This document shows, one piece after another, positions 8,133-15,991 of a stretch of DNA of 51,195 nt. Numbering within the stretch: position 1 is the stretch's first letter; each line of letters opens with the position of its first letter. Made by a program: the position numbers and the translations under genes. The notes below the pieces were generated by a model. That model was given only the letters and a program-made list of their open reading frames with translations, did no database searches and had not been told where the DNA came from. Source of the DNA: Nitrospirota bacterium (GTDB lineage: Bacteria > Nitrospirota > Nitrospiria > JACQBW01); contig JACOTA010000043.1 of assembly GCA_016178585.1 (NCBI GenBank), forward strand, positions 1 through 51,195, read 5' to 3'.

Positions 8133-8944
8133 AGTCTCTTTTTTATTACACATCAGACGGGGTTATCATCCTCGATTCCTCTCTGAACATCGAAGCGTTA
8201 AATCCCTCAGCCGGGGAAATTACGGGGTGGAATATGGAAGAGATGATTGGGAAAAAGTTCCCTGTTCACCAACTCATCTATTTGAATTCCTCTCAAAATA
8301 AGGCCAATCATCTGCTCTTTAACCCTTCCGGGGCAAATTTCGACCTGGAAATGGAGGTAACGCTTGGATCTGGCAATAAAGTTCTTCTCCCTGCCATTTC
8401 CTTTCCCATCACCACTCCTGAAGAAAAACCCTGCTATGGTTTAATTCTTGAAAATGTTCTTTTGAAATATGGTCTTGGAGAAAAACAGATTAAAACAGAG
8501 CGGCTGGATGAATTAACAGGACTTTATCATAAAACTTTTTTTGAACAGGCCGCCGAAGAGGAAATTAAAAGGATGCGGAAACATGGCGGCGTTTTAGGCG
8601 CCCTTCTTGTTCAAATCGGCAATTTAGCGTTTATTAATCAAAGTTACGGCAAGGCTAAAGCCAACGAGATTGTTAAAAAAGTAGGGGAGATTGTAAAAGG
8701 AAATTCCCGCGATGTCGACCTGGTGGGCCGGTTTTCCGAAGATGAAATAATGGTTTTACTCATTCATTCCGACAATCATAAAATGAATATTATTCTAAAA
8801 CGGCTTAAAGAAAAATTCGTTCAGGAGAACCAAACTCGGGCCTTTCCCGTTCCGGTTAACATAAAAGTGGGAAAAACCCTGATGAATCATGATTACGAAC
8901 AAATTTTCAATCATGTAAAACTCTCTCTTGAAAATTTTATTTAA
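8102..8944 (+). CDS. PAS domain protein with degenerate GGDEF domain
   Basis: Residues about 8-115 form a PAS sensor domain (GVIILDSSLNIEALNPSAGEI, ITGW, GKKF). Residues about 130-280 follow the diguanylate cyclase fold (LDELTGLYHKTFFEQA, then the position of the active-site loop). The signature GGDEF is replaced by FSEDEI (RFSEDEIMVLL), so cyclic-di-GMP synthesis is doubtful; a role as a sensor or protein-interaction module is more likely (inference). The ATG follows AAGGAGG and lies inside the 3' end of ffh, giving a 31-bp overlap. Its 3' end contains the promoter for rpsP. Confidence 0.8.
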   Translation: MAFNIDEEGLKSLFYYTSDGVIILDSSLNIEALNPSAGEITGWNMEEMIGKKFPVHQLIYLNSSQNKANHLLFNPSGANFDLEMEVTLGSGNKVLLPAISFPITTPEEKPCYGLILENVLLKYGLGEKQIKTERLDELTGLYHKTFFEQAAEEEIKRMRKHGGVLGALLVQIGNLAFINQSYGKAKANEIVKKVGEIVKGNSRDVDLVGRFSEDEIMVLLIHSDNHKMNIILKRLKEKFVQENQTRAFPVPVNIKVGKTLMNHDYEQIFNHVKLSLENFI

Positions 8945-8956
8945 CCAGGTTATAAT
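8928..8956 (+). promoter_or_regulatory. sigma70-type promoter for the rpsP translation operon
   Basis: TTGAAA (8928-8933), 17-bp spacer, TATAAT (8951-8956). It sits in the last codons of the PAS/GGDEF-like gene, about 45 bp before the rpsP start. Confidence 0.75.
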
Positions 8957-9000
8957 TACAGCTTTTGAAAATTGTAAAACTCTAAACGTAAGGAGATCCT

Positions 9001-9252
9001 GTGGCAGTAACAGTAAGACTATCCCGGATGGGAAGACATAAAAGACCCTTTTATAGAATCGTGGCAACCGATTCAAGATTTCCCAAAGAAGGTCGTTTTC
9101 TGGATATTTTAGGAACTTACGATCCGTTGGGAAAGGAAAAAAAGGTTACGATTCAAACCGATCGGATTCAATATTGGTTGGGCCAGGGAGCTCAAATGTC
9201 TGACACTGTCAGAAGCATTTTCCAGAAAGAGGGTCTTTTCAAAAACAAATAA
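9001..9252 (+). CDS. rpsP: 30S ribosomal protein S16
   Basis: Small-subunit assembly protein. MAVTVRLSRMGRHKRPFYRIVATDSRFPKEGRFLDILGTYDP is a clear S16 N-terminus, and 83 residues is the family size. The start is a GTG seven bases after AAGGAG. It opens the cluster rpsP-khpA-rimM-trmD-rplS-rnhB-yraN, the usual bacterial order. Confidence 0.97.
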   Translation: MAVTVRLSRMGRHKRPFYRIVATDSRFPKEGRFLDILGTYDPLGKEKKVTIQTDRIQYWLGQGAQMSDTVRSIFQKEGLFKNK

Positions 9253-9288
9253 CGTTTCGAGAAAGCACCTGAGCCCAAGGAGCCTGCT

Positions 9289-9534
9289 ATGGAAGTTGAG
9301 CCGATGAAAAACTTAATTGAATACATCGCAAAATCTTTAGTGGATAAACCAGAAGGGGTCGTTGTAAGAGAAACTGATGGTGAAAAAACCACGATTATTG
9401 AGTTGCGGGTCAATCAGGAAGATCTGGGAAAAGTAATCGGAAAGCAGGGAAGAACCGCTAGAGCCATGAGGACCATCCTAAATGCCGCCGGGACAAAATT
9501 AGGCAAGAGGTGCGTTCTTGAAATATTAGAGTAA
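9289..9534 (+). CDS. khpA: KH-domain RNA-binding protein KhpA
   Basis: A single KH domain of 81 residues with the RNA-binding loop VIGKQGR and the following helix [13 protein letters not shown]. KhpA (YlqC) partners with KhpB in RNA binding in several bacteria and is encoded between rpsP and rimM in many genomes, as here. Start ATG at 9289 is supported by AAGGAG seven bases upstream; a second ATG at 9304 lies too far from it. The gene ends 13 bp before rimM. Confidence 0.92.
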   Translation: MEVEPMKNLIEYIAKSLVDKPEGVVVRETDGEKTTIIELRVNQEDLGKVIGKQGRTARAMRTILNAAGTKLGKRCVLEILE

Positions 9535-9547
9535 CTGAAAAAAGCCC

Positions 9548-10053
9548 ATGGAAAAAGATTGGATTATCATCGGAAAAATCCTTAAACCCAGAGGGCTTTC
9601 CGGCGAGCTTAAGGTAAAACTTCTGACAGACTTTCCGGAACGTTTTGCCGCAGGAAAAACGGTTTTATTAAAAAAAAAGAACTGATTCCATGTTTAATCG
9701 CCGAGTCACAGATTCAAGGGGACTTTGCCTACATTCGTTTAGATCATATTCGGTCCGTTGAAGAAACGAAGGAATTAATCGGAGAGACGTTTGTTATCCC
9801 TTTTGAGGAACTGGCCCCGCCAGGAGAAGGCGCTTTTTATCCCTTTCAACTGATTGGGTGGGATGTTTTTACGGAAGAAAATGAACATATCGGACAAATT
9901 ATTGAGATTTATTCATTCCCGCATCAGTCTATTTACGAAATAAAAAAAGGGAAAAAAGAATATTTAATACCGGCAACAAAAAATTTTATAAAAAAAATAG
10001 ATTTACTTGAAAAAAAAATCATCATTCATGCCATTGACGGCTTATTAGGATAG
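9548..10053 (+). CDS. rimM: 16S rRNA processing protein RimM, reading frame broken in an A9 run
   Basis: RimM binds S19 and helps mature the 30S head. The N-terminal part (MEKDWIIIGKILKPRGLSGE...) reads from ATG 9548 to a TGA at 9083+600 (9683-9685). The rest of the protein (ELIPCLIAES..., then GAFYPFQLIGWDVF, FPHQSIYEI, YLIPATKNFI, IIIHAIDGLLG) continues in the -1 frame to TAG 10051-10053. The join is at nine A followed by G (9670-9679), which in the zero frame is the slippery heptamer A-AAA-AAG. Both halves are well conserved, so the gene is probably functional, either through a missing A in the assembly or through ribosomal or polymerase slippage. Confidence 0.85.
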
Positions 10054-10056
10054 AAG

Positions 10057-10821
10057 ATGATACGGGTAAAAATTTTAACCTTGTTTCCCGACATGGTGCT
10101 CCCTGTTTTAAATCATAGTATTTTGAAAAGAGCCATAGAAAACAGGGCCTTACAGGTTAAAGTGATCGATATTCGGGATTTTTCTAGAAAGAAACACAGA
10201 CAGGTGGATGATACCCCTTATGGCGGCGGTGCGGGGATGGTCATGTCTCCTGAACCGGTTTTTGAAGTCTTTGATTCATTGAAGACCGAAGGGCCCATGC
10301 GTATCATTTTGACCAGCCCGCGCGGAAAGATCTTTAATCAGGAAAAAGCTCAGGAATTAAGTCAAGAAACAAAAACAATTGTTTTTCTATGCGGGCGCTA
10401 CGAAGGCCTCGATGAAAGAATTTCGATTGCTTTTGCCATGGAAGAAATTTCAATCGGAGATTTCATTTTAACAGGAGGAGAATTGCCAGCTCTGGTGATT
10501 TTAGACGCGATGAGCAGATGGGTGCCAGGAGTATTAGGCTCCAAAGAATCGATTCAAGAAGAATCTTTTTCGTCAGATCTTCTTGAATATCCCCATTACA
10601 CAAAACCTTCTGTTTTCAGGGGAATGGAGGTTCCGCCTGTTTTATTGTCAGGTCATCACGAAGCGATCCGTAAATGGCGTTTAAAAGAGTCGCTCCGTAA
10701 AACAATGCAAATGCGGCCTGATTTGATGGCAAAAAAAGTCTTTAACAATGAAGAACTGGATCTTTTAAAAGAAATAGAGAAAGAAAATCATCAAACGGAA
10801 GTGGAAATAGTTAAAAATTAG
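10057..10821 (+). CDS. trmD: tRNA (guanine37-N1)-methyltransferase TrmD
   Basis: SPOUT methyltransferase that makes m1G37 and prevents frameshifting. Motifs in order: LFPDMV at the start, VDDTPYGGGAGMVM near 50-63, the knot region CGRYEGLDERI near 112-122 and IGDFILTGGELPALVILDA, then the C-terminal domain with YPHYTKP. 254 residues is normal. It starts three bases after the rimM stop, so translation of trmD may depend on ribosomes that reach the end of rimM. Confidence 0.97.
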   Translation: MIRVKILTLFPDMVLPVLNHSILKRAIENRALQVKVIDIRDFSRKKHRQVDDTPYGGGAGMVMSPEPVFEVFDSLKTEGPMRIILTSPRGKIFNQEKAQELSQETKTIVFLCGRYEGLDERISIAFAMEEISIGDFILTGGELPALVILDAMSRWVPGVLGSKESIQEESFSSDLLEYPHYTKPSVFRGMEVPPVLLSGHHEAIRKWRLKESLRKTMQMRPDLMAKKVFNNEELDLLKEIEKENHQTEVEIVKN

Positions 10822-10835
10822 CGACATTGCCAAAA

Positions 10836-10955
10836 GCGAAGCAACCGGCTTTGCTGGTGCGTAGCGAGGGGTTCGGGGGCTTAAAAAACATAGTTTCGCT
10901 GCGGGAGCGCTCGCGAGCAAGCTTTGTGGGACAGCCCCCTGAATATAAATAGACA
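10836..10955 (+). repeat. dispersed intergenic element, copy B
   Basis: Contains GCGAAGCAACC, the hairpin ACCGGCtttGCTGGT, GGGGTTCGGGGGC and the ending CCCCTGAATATAAATAGACA. A middle hairpin (GGGAGCGCTCGCGAGC) is private to this copy. The 5' and 3' blocks TTCGGGGGC and GCCCCCTGAA can pair to close the element. It lies in the trmD-rplS gap in the same orientation as copies A, C and D. CTTTGTGGGA occurs at its 3' part and again just before rplS. Confidence 0.75.
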
Positions 10956-10981
10956 GGCAGCTTTGTGGGAGGAACAGGGTC

Positions 10982-11419
10982 ATGAATCAGAAAGAAAGAA
11001 TTGAACGGGGGCTCCTCAAGAAAGAGACTCCAAGTTTTAAAATCGGGGATACCGTCAATATCCATGTCAAGGTTATTGAAGGGGAGAAAGAGAGAATTCA
11101 GGTTTTTAAAGGATTGATCATCGGGCGGAAGGGAACGTTAAATCGGGAAACATTTACCGTCAGGAAAATCTCCTATGGCGTCGGCGTCGAGCGTATTTTT
11201 CCGGTCCATTCCCCTTTTATCGAGAAAATTGAAGTATTAAGGGAAGGGAAAATTCGAAGAGCGAAACTCTATTATCTTCGTGGCAAAAAAGGGAAAGCCG
11301 CCAGAATTGCTGAAAGAGAATATAAGGCAGAAGGACCGGTTGCTACCCAGATCCCTGTGATTGAAGAGAACGTTGAAACCCTGGCGCCCGTTGGCGTTGA
11401 GACCAAAGGCGCTGCCTAA
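10982..11419 (+). CDS. rplS: 50S ribosomal protein L19
   Basis: Large-subunit protein at the 30S interface. Core: [26 protein letters not shown], the [15 protein letters not shown] block and [19 protein letters not shown]19 is normally 115-120 residues; here the last 28 or so form an extra Glu/Val/Ala-rich tail. The start ATG follows GGAGGAACAGGGTC. Confidence 0.97.
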   Translation: MNQKERIERGLLKKETPSFKIGDTVNIHVKVIEGEKERIQVFKGLIIGRKGTLNRETFTVRKISYGVGVERIFPVHSPFIEKIEVLREGKIRRAKLYYLRGKKGKAARIAEREYKAEGPVATQIPVIEENVETLAPVGVETKGAA

Positions 11420-11438
11420 ACCTTTTGATGATCTCCTA

Positions 11439-12071
11439 ATGGATTCCGCTCTCGCCAGCAGATGGGAAAAAATGGCCCGGTTTGAAAACCAGGTGCTAAA
11501 AGCCGGTTTTCATTCCACCGCTGGAATCGATGAAGCAGGAAGGGGCCCGTTGGCCGGGCCGGTCGTTGCGGCGTCCGTGATTTTCCCCGTTGATTTTAAG
11601 CTCTTGGGACTAAATGATTCAAAACAGCTGACCGCCGGACAACGAAACCTCTTCTACAAAGAAATTATAAAAAATGCCCTGGCAATAGGGGTTGGGATCG
11701 TAGAACCAGAGGTCATTGATCAAATCAATATTCTTCAGGGAACTTACCTCGCCGCCCAAATTGCGGTTTCAAATATGCCTTTTCCTCCCGAATTTTTACT
11801 CATTGACGCTCTAAACCTTTCTTTTTTAAACATTCCCCAAAAATCTATCATTAAAGGGGATACCCTCTCTTATTCGATTGCCGGGGCCTCCGTCATTGCC
11901 AAAGTGACTCGAGACCGTTTAATGGACGCTTATCACATTCAATTTCCCCAGTATCATTTCAACCGTCATAAGGGATATGGGACCAAAGAACACCTATCCA
12001 TTTTACGCCAATTGGGTCCATCACCGATTCACCGAAGGTCTTTCCGCGGTGTCAAACCGTCACCTTCTTAG
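11439..12071 (+). CDS. rnhB: ribonuclease HII
   Basis: Cleaves the RNA strand of RNA-DNA hybrids and removes misincorporated ribonucleotides. The catalytic Asp-Glu pair is in GIDEAGRGPLAGPV near the N-terminus; the other acidic residues are in LLIDAL and SVIAKVTRDRLM, and HKGYGTKEH is conserved. ATG 11439 gives 211 residues; an in-frame TTG farther upstream would overlap rplS and adds only low-complexity residues. No clear ribosome site is visible, so coupling to rplS (20 bp upstream) is likely. Confidence 0.93.
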   Translation: MDSALASRWEKMARFENQVLKAGFHSTAGIDEAGRGPLAGPVVAASVIFPVDFKLLGLNDSKQLTAGQRNLFYKEIIKNALAIGVGIVEPEVIDQINILQGTYLAAQIAVSNMPFPPEFLLIDALNLSFLNIPQKSIIKGDTLSYSIAGASVIAKVTRDRLMDAYHIQFPQYHFNRHKGYGTKEHLSILRQLGPSPIHRRSFRGVKPSPS

Positions 12072-12100
12072 TCTGGAAATTTTATTTTTTTCTTGGTATA

Positions 12101-12246
12101 GTGAAGCAACCGGCTTTGCCGGTGCAGAACGCGGGGTTCGGGGGCATTGAGCCTCCGAGCTGGCTTTAGGAGCGTTTTCACAGCGGACATGAGACTAGAT
12201 TTTTAAAAACATTAGCTCCGTTGCGAAGGCCCCTGAATATGAATGA
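12101..12246 (+). repeat. dispersed intergenic element, copy C
   Basis: Best-preserved left half: GTGAAGCAACCGGCTTTGCC, then GGTGCAGAACGCGGGG, TTCGGGGGCATTGAGC, and at the right end GAAGGCCCCTGAATATGAATG. The hairpin ACCGGCtttGCCGGT is perfect. TTCGGGGGC pairs with GCCCCTGAA. It fills most of the gap between rnhB and yraN. Confidence 0.75.
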
Positions 12247-12273
12247 AAAAACCGTTAAAAAAGCCAGGCGCAA

Positions 12274-12639
12274 ATGACTTCAATTACCCAGGAGTATGGT
12301 CAGGAGGCTGAAAATCATGCCGCCCAGTTTTTAGCCCGCAGGGGATATGCCATTCTGGAGAAGAATTATAAAACCCGTTTCGGAGAAATAGATTTAATTG
12401 CAAAAGATCAAGAATATCTTGTCTTTGTTGAAATTAAAGCCCGGAAAAATGACCATTTTGGAGGCGCCCGCGCCGCGATCACGCCAACTAAAAGGAAAAA
12501 AATCATTCAGATGGCTAAATTTTATATCTTTTCAAAAAAAATCGAGAGCGATGTTCGATTTGATGTTGTGCTCATCTTGGGACCGATCGATTCGCCCTCT
12601 GTTGAACTCATCCAAAATGCGTTTGATTTAAGTCTTTAA
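12274..12639 (+). CDS. YraN / UPF0102 family nuclease-like protein
   Basis: A small protein with the restriction-endonuclease-like fold: GQEAENHAAQFLARRGY, then KTRFGEIDLIAKD and VFVEIKARKND, which carry the Glu/Asp and E-x-K residues of that fold. 121 residues is the usual size. It commonly follows rnhB, as here. Its cellular substrate is unknown. Confidence 0.92.
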   Translation: MTSITQEYGQEAENHAAQFLARRGYAILEKNYKTRFGEIDLIAKDQEYLVFVEIKARKNDHFGGARAAITPTKRKKIIQMAKFYIFSKKIESDVRFDVVLILGPIDSPSVELIQNAFDLSL

Positions 12640-12693
12640 GGAAATGATCGAAAACTCTCTTCTTTCCCTGAAAAAGATGTTATAAAGTGAACT

Positions 12694-13020
12694 ATGCAGA
12701 CAGGTTTTAATACGGATATCGAATACCAGAAAATGATTTTCCATGTGCAAACGGAAGACAGCGGACCTCAAAATCCGGTGATCATTACGCACCTTTTTTA
12801 TAAAGGGGCGATTTTATCCTCAAAAAAAACGAATTATTCGGCTTTATTTATTCCAAAACATGAAATAGAGAAATTAAAAGATTTAATGAAACGGCAACAT
12901 GAAGAAATGATCGCCTCTCTTTTAAACGGGCAATGTAATCATTTTCTGGGAAGCGGTGAAAAGAAGAAGAAAACAAGTCTGGACGATTATGTAGATGAAT
13001 ACATTAAAAACAAGCAATGA
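12694..13020 (+). CDS. conserved hypothetical protein upstream of ftsE
   Basis: 108 residues with the block IEYQKMIFHVQTEDSGPQ followed by NPVIITHLFYKGAILSSKK. The HVQTED-x-G...THLF...G-x-I pattern recalls a small domain I have seen in Deltaproteobacteria and Nitrospirota proteins of unknown function (recollection, not proof). The C-terminal third is charged and ends DDYVDEYIKNK. There is no signal peptide or membrane helix. Its stop overlaps the ftsE start by ATGA, which ties it to the ftsEX-envC operon. Confidence 0.7.
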   Translation: MQTGFNTDIEYQKMIFHVQTEDSGPQNPVIITHLFYKGAILSSKKTNYSALFIPKHEIEKLKDLMKRQHEEMIASLLNGQCNHFLGSGEKKKKTSLDDYVDEYIKNKQ

Positions 13021-13691
13021 TTCAAATTTCTAATCTTTACAAAGGCTACCACCCCGATCGTTATACACTCAAAGATTTTAATTTAAAAATTGAGAAAGGG
13101 GAATTTGTATTTATCATGGGGCCGAGCGGCGCCGGCAAGACAACCCTTCTCAAACTTCTTTTTTGTGAAGAAAAAATTGACCAGGGATATATCCTGGTTC
13201 AAGGCCAGAATATTTCCCGCCTAAAACCCTCTGCTATTCCTTATTATAGAAGAAAAATTGGATTCATCTTTCAGGACTTTAGACTTATCCTTCGGAAAAC
13301 CGTATTCGAAAACGTTGCGCTTGCCCTCAAAGTCCTTTACCTGCCAAATAAGGAAATTCAAAAAAAGGTTCACGAAGCGCTTAGCCTGGTCGGACTTGAA
13401 TATAAAAAAGACTTAAAAAGCATAGACCTTTCCGGAGGAGAACAACAGCGCGTCTGTATCGCAAGAGCTTTTGTCAATCGTCCGGCGATTATTTTAGCCG
13501 ATGAACCCACCGGAAACCTTGATTTTGATCTCTCCCTCCATTTTCTACAGCTCTTAAAAGGTATTCAGGCGCGCGGGACAACTGTGGTCGTCGCTACCCA
13601 CAATAAGGAATTGGTTAACCTGTCCAGGAAACGAGTGGTTTACATAAAAGAAGGGCGGGTGGTTACCGATCAACCCGCGGGCTTAGCCTGA
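13017..13691 (+). CDS. ftsE: cell-division ATP-binding protein FtsE
   Basis: ABC ATPase that with FtsX controls septal peptidoglycan hydrolysis. Walker A GPSGAGKT at 35-42, Q loop in FIFQDFRLI, signature LSGGEQQRV, Walker [13 protein letters not shown], and H-switch ATHNKEL. 224 residues is the FtsE size. ftsX starts six bases after its stop, and an EnvC-type partner is the next gene, so the whole FtsEX-EnvC module is present. Confidence 0.95.
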   Translation: MIQISNLYKGYHPDRYTLKDFNLKIEKGEFVFIMGPSGAGKTTLLKLLFCEEKIDQGYILVQGQNISRLKPSAIPYYRRKIGFIFQDFRLILRKTVFENVALALKVLYLPNKEIQKKVHEALSLVGLEYKKDLKSIDLSGGEQQRVCIARAFVNRPAIILADEPTGNLDFDLSLHFLQLLKGIQARGTTVVVATHNKELVNLSRKRVVYIKEGRVVTDQPAGLA

Positions 13692-13697
13692 ACCCCC

Positions 13698-14597
13698 ATG
13701 GCCACTTTATATTATTTTTTTAAGGAATTTTTATATAATTTAAACCGTCATCGGTTATTAACGCTCGGGGCGGTATTAACCTCCGCGTTTATATGGGTGA
13801 TTCTCGGGTTTTTCGCGATCATTTATTTCAATCTTTTCGAGCTTTATTCAAGCCTGAAGGAAGATGTTAAACTCATTGTTTATCTTCAAGATGGGTTAAG
13901 CGGAGGCGATGTAAAATTTTTGGAAGAGAGGCTTTCTGCCGAACGAGAGGTTTCGTCCATTCGTTATATTTCAAAAGAACAAGCCTTGACCGGTTTTCGA
14001 AAAACGCTCCAGGCTAAAGATGATTTATTTAAAAATTTTGAAGGGAATCCCCTTCCGAGTTATTTTGAAATCAAATTCAAAGACCTCTACCAATCTTCGG
14101 AAGATTACACGAGATTTATTCAAAAAATAAGGGGAAATAAAGGAATCGAGGACATTTTTTACGGAAAAGAGTGGGTCGATCTTTTAACCCGGTATGTGGA
14201 GTTCATTCAGATCTTAGGCATCGCGATTGGTTTTATTTTGCTGATCGGGATGATCTCCATGATAGGAATCATCCTTCGATTAACCGTTTATTCAAAACGA
14301 GAAGAGATTCAGGTTTTAAAATACATCGGAGCAACCCATTGGTTTATCAAGGTGCCTCTTTTGCTGGAAGGGGCGTTTTTGGGTTTGGTCAGCGTCGGGT
14401 TATCTTTGATCGCCCTTTACGGGGTCTTCCAATTATTAATCGGCTTTTCTCCATTCTATGAATTATTTGTCGGGGCTCCGTTTAAGACCACATTCCTGCC
14501 GTTAAATTATATTTTTATCTTTCTCATTTCAGGTCCTTTTTTGGGTGTCATGGGAAGTTTTTTTCCTTTGCAAAAATATTTAAAATCTTTTAATTAA
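13698..14597 (+). CDS. ftsX: cell-division protein FtsX
   Basis: Four-helix membrane partner of FtsE. Transmembrane helix at about 20-45, then a periplasmic domain (about 50-165, EDVKLIVYLQDGLSGGDV, ISKEQAL), then three more helices (about 170-195, 220-250, 270-290). The cytoplasmic coupling loop RLTVYSKREEIQVLKYIGAT is the FtsX signature. 299 residues is normal. Confidence 0.94.
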   Translation: MATLYYFFKEFLYNLNRHRLLTLGAVLTSAFIWVILGFFAIIYFNLFELYSSLKEDVKLIVYLQDGLSGGDVKFLEERLSAEREVSSIRYISKEQALTGFRKTLQAKDDLFKNFEGNPLPSYFEIKFKDLYQSSEDYTRFIQKIRGNKGIEDIFYGKEWVDLLTRYVEFIQILGIAIGFILLIGMISMIGIILRLTVYSKREEIQVLKYIGATHWFIKVPLLLEGAFLGLVSVGLSLIALYGVFQLLIGFSPFYELFVGAPFKTTFLPLNYIFIFLISGPFLGVMGSFFPLQKYLKSFN

Positions 14598-14746
14598 GTG
14601 AAACAACTGGCTTTGCCAGTGACGGACTTTGGAATGGTCGTCGTTAGACCGAGACGGGCTTGGGAATGGTCGTCGTTAGACCGAGCATAACGTGGGGGTT
14701 CGGGGGCTGAGCGCCTTTTGCGAAGGCCCCTGAATATAAATAGACA
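14598..14746 (+). repeat. dispersed intergenic element, copy D, with internal 23-bp tandem duplication
   Basis: Starts GTGAAACAACTGG with the hairpin CTGGCtttGCCAG and ends GGCCCCTGAATATAAATAG, with the envC start codon immediately after the terminal ACA. TTCGGGGGC and GCCCCTGAA can pair. Between the two blocks, bases 14631-14653 and 14663-14685 are identical 23-mers (period 32). The element therefore forms the whole ftsX-envC gap. Confidence 0.75.
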
Positions 14747-15889
14747 ATGGAACGAAAAATAATAGGCCTCTTTTTAACCGCTTTCCTGTTATTTTCCCCG
14801 GAATGGGTATTTTCCGAATCTCTTTCCCAAAAAAAGAATGAGCTTGAAAAACTACAGCGGGAACTTTTGGAAAAACGAAAAATTGAAAAGAAAAATAAAA
14901 AACTGGAAAATTCTATTCTAAGTGAATTTGAAAATATCGATAAGAAATGGAGCAATGGAAAAAAGGAGCTTCGGCATTATGAAAGGAATATCAAAAATAA
15001 GGACCAGGAAATCAACTCGCTAAACCAACAGATAGAAAATTTAAAAAAAAGAATTGAAGAAAAAAAGATAATTATTAACGCCAGACTTCGCCGGATTTAT
15101 AAGGAAGACAAAATGGGAGATTTACTCATTTTGACAACCGGGAAAAATTATCAGGATTTCACGACCCGCGTTCATGCGATGGTCGGCATTTCGAAAAGAG
15201 ATGTTACCGCTTTAAACGAATACGAAGACGGGATGCGCCTTTTAAAAGAAAAAGAAGGCCAGGTGGAAGGAAAGCGTAAAGAACTGGTTGAGATTAAAAA
15301 AGAAGCTGCCGGGAAAATAGAGCTATTGGAAAATGAGAAAATCAATAAAAAATTGCTTCTCGCCAAAGTACGCACCGAAAAAGAGCTGACCCGGCAGGCA
15401 ATCAGAGAATTGGAAGAATCCACTTTAAAAGTTCAAGAACTTATGAGAAAATTAGAGCTTAATCCTTCGAACCGGTCCGGGTTCTTTGCGGAAAAAGGGA
15501 GACTTCCCTGGCCCAATCGGGGAGAGGTCGTAGGGAATTTTGGACGGAATAAACACCCTAAATTTGATTTTTATGTCATGAAAAAAGGGTGGGAAATTAA
15601 ACCGACAGAAGAAGATTACATCCGGGCGATTTACGATGGTGTCGTGGTTTACGCCGATTGGTTTAAGGGGTATGGTCTGCTGATGATTATCGATCATGGA
15701 GAAGGTTACTATTCTTTATATGCCCATGCTTCCAAGCTTATGGTTGGGGTTGGAGACAAAGTTAAACAGAATCACGTCATCGGTGAAATAGGGGAAACGG
15801 GTTATTCCATGGACCGGAATTTATATTTCGAGATCAGGCAGGGAGAAAAAGCGGTAGATCCTTCCCTCTGGCTTACCAGAAAAAAATAA
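14747..15889 (+). CDS. murein hydrolase activator, EnvC-like (coiled coil + LytM domain)
   Basis: A signal peptide (residues about 1-24, ending VFSES) is followed by a long coiled coil rich in Lys/Glu (about 25-240) and a C-terminal LytM/M23 fold (about 260-380; GVVVYADWFKGYGLLMIIDHGEGYYSLYAH). Metal-binding positions look lost: the first H-x3-D site reads HPKFDF in a changed context and the last His-x-His reads LYFEIR. That fits an EnvC-type activator of amidases rather than an active endopeptidase. Position after ftsEX supports the role at the septum. The ATG directly abuts repeat copy D, with no evident ribosome site. Confidence 0.88.
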   Translation: MERKIIGLFLTAFLLFSPEWVFSESLSQKKNELEKLQRELLEKRKIEKKNKKLENSILSEFENIDKKWSNGKKELRHYERNIKNKDQEINSLNQQIENLKKRIEEKKIIINARLRRIYKEDKMGDLLILTTGKNYQDFTTRVHAMVGISKRDVTALNEYEDGMRLLKEKEGQVEGKRKELVEIKKEAAGKIELLENEKINKKLLLAKVRTEKELTRQAIRELEESTLKVQELMRKLELNPSNRSGFFAEKGRLPWPNRGEVVGNFGRNKHPKFDFYVMKKGWEIKPTEEDYIRAIYDGVVVYADWFKGYGLLMIIDHGEGYYSLYAHASKLMVGVGDKVKQNHVIGEIGETGYSMDRNLYFEIRQGEKAVDPSLWLTRKK

Positions 15890-15991
15890 TTCTTTAATCC
15901 TTTGCTATGACTGAAGGCGATTGGTATTATAAATCATAAATCAGCTTTGCCGTGGAAACAGGCTTCGGCAGGCTTTGTGGGAGATAGGCGA

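Noticed and set aside
11361-11439. Upstream TTG start for rnhB
   Set aside because: Would overlap rplS and add only Arg/Pro/Leu residues not seen in RNase HII.
14747-15889. Active M23 endopeptidase
   Set aside because: Zinc-ligand positions appear changed (LYFEIR for the final H-x-H), which fits an activator instead.
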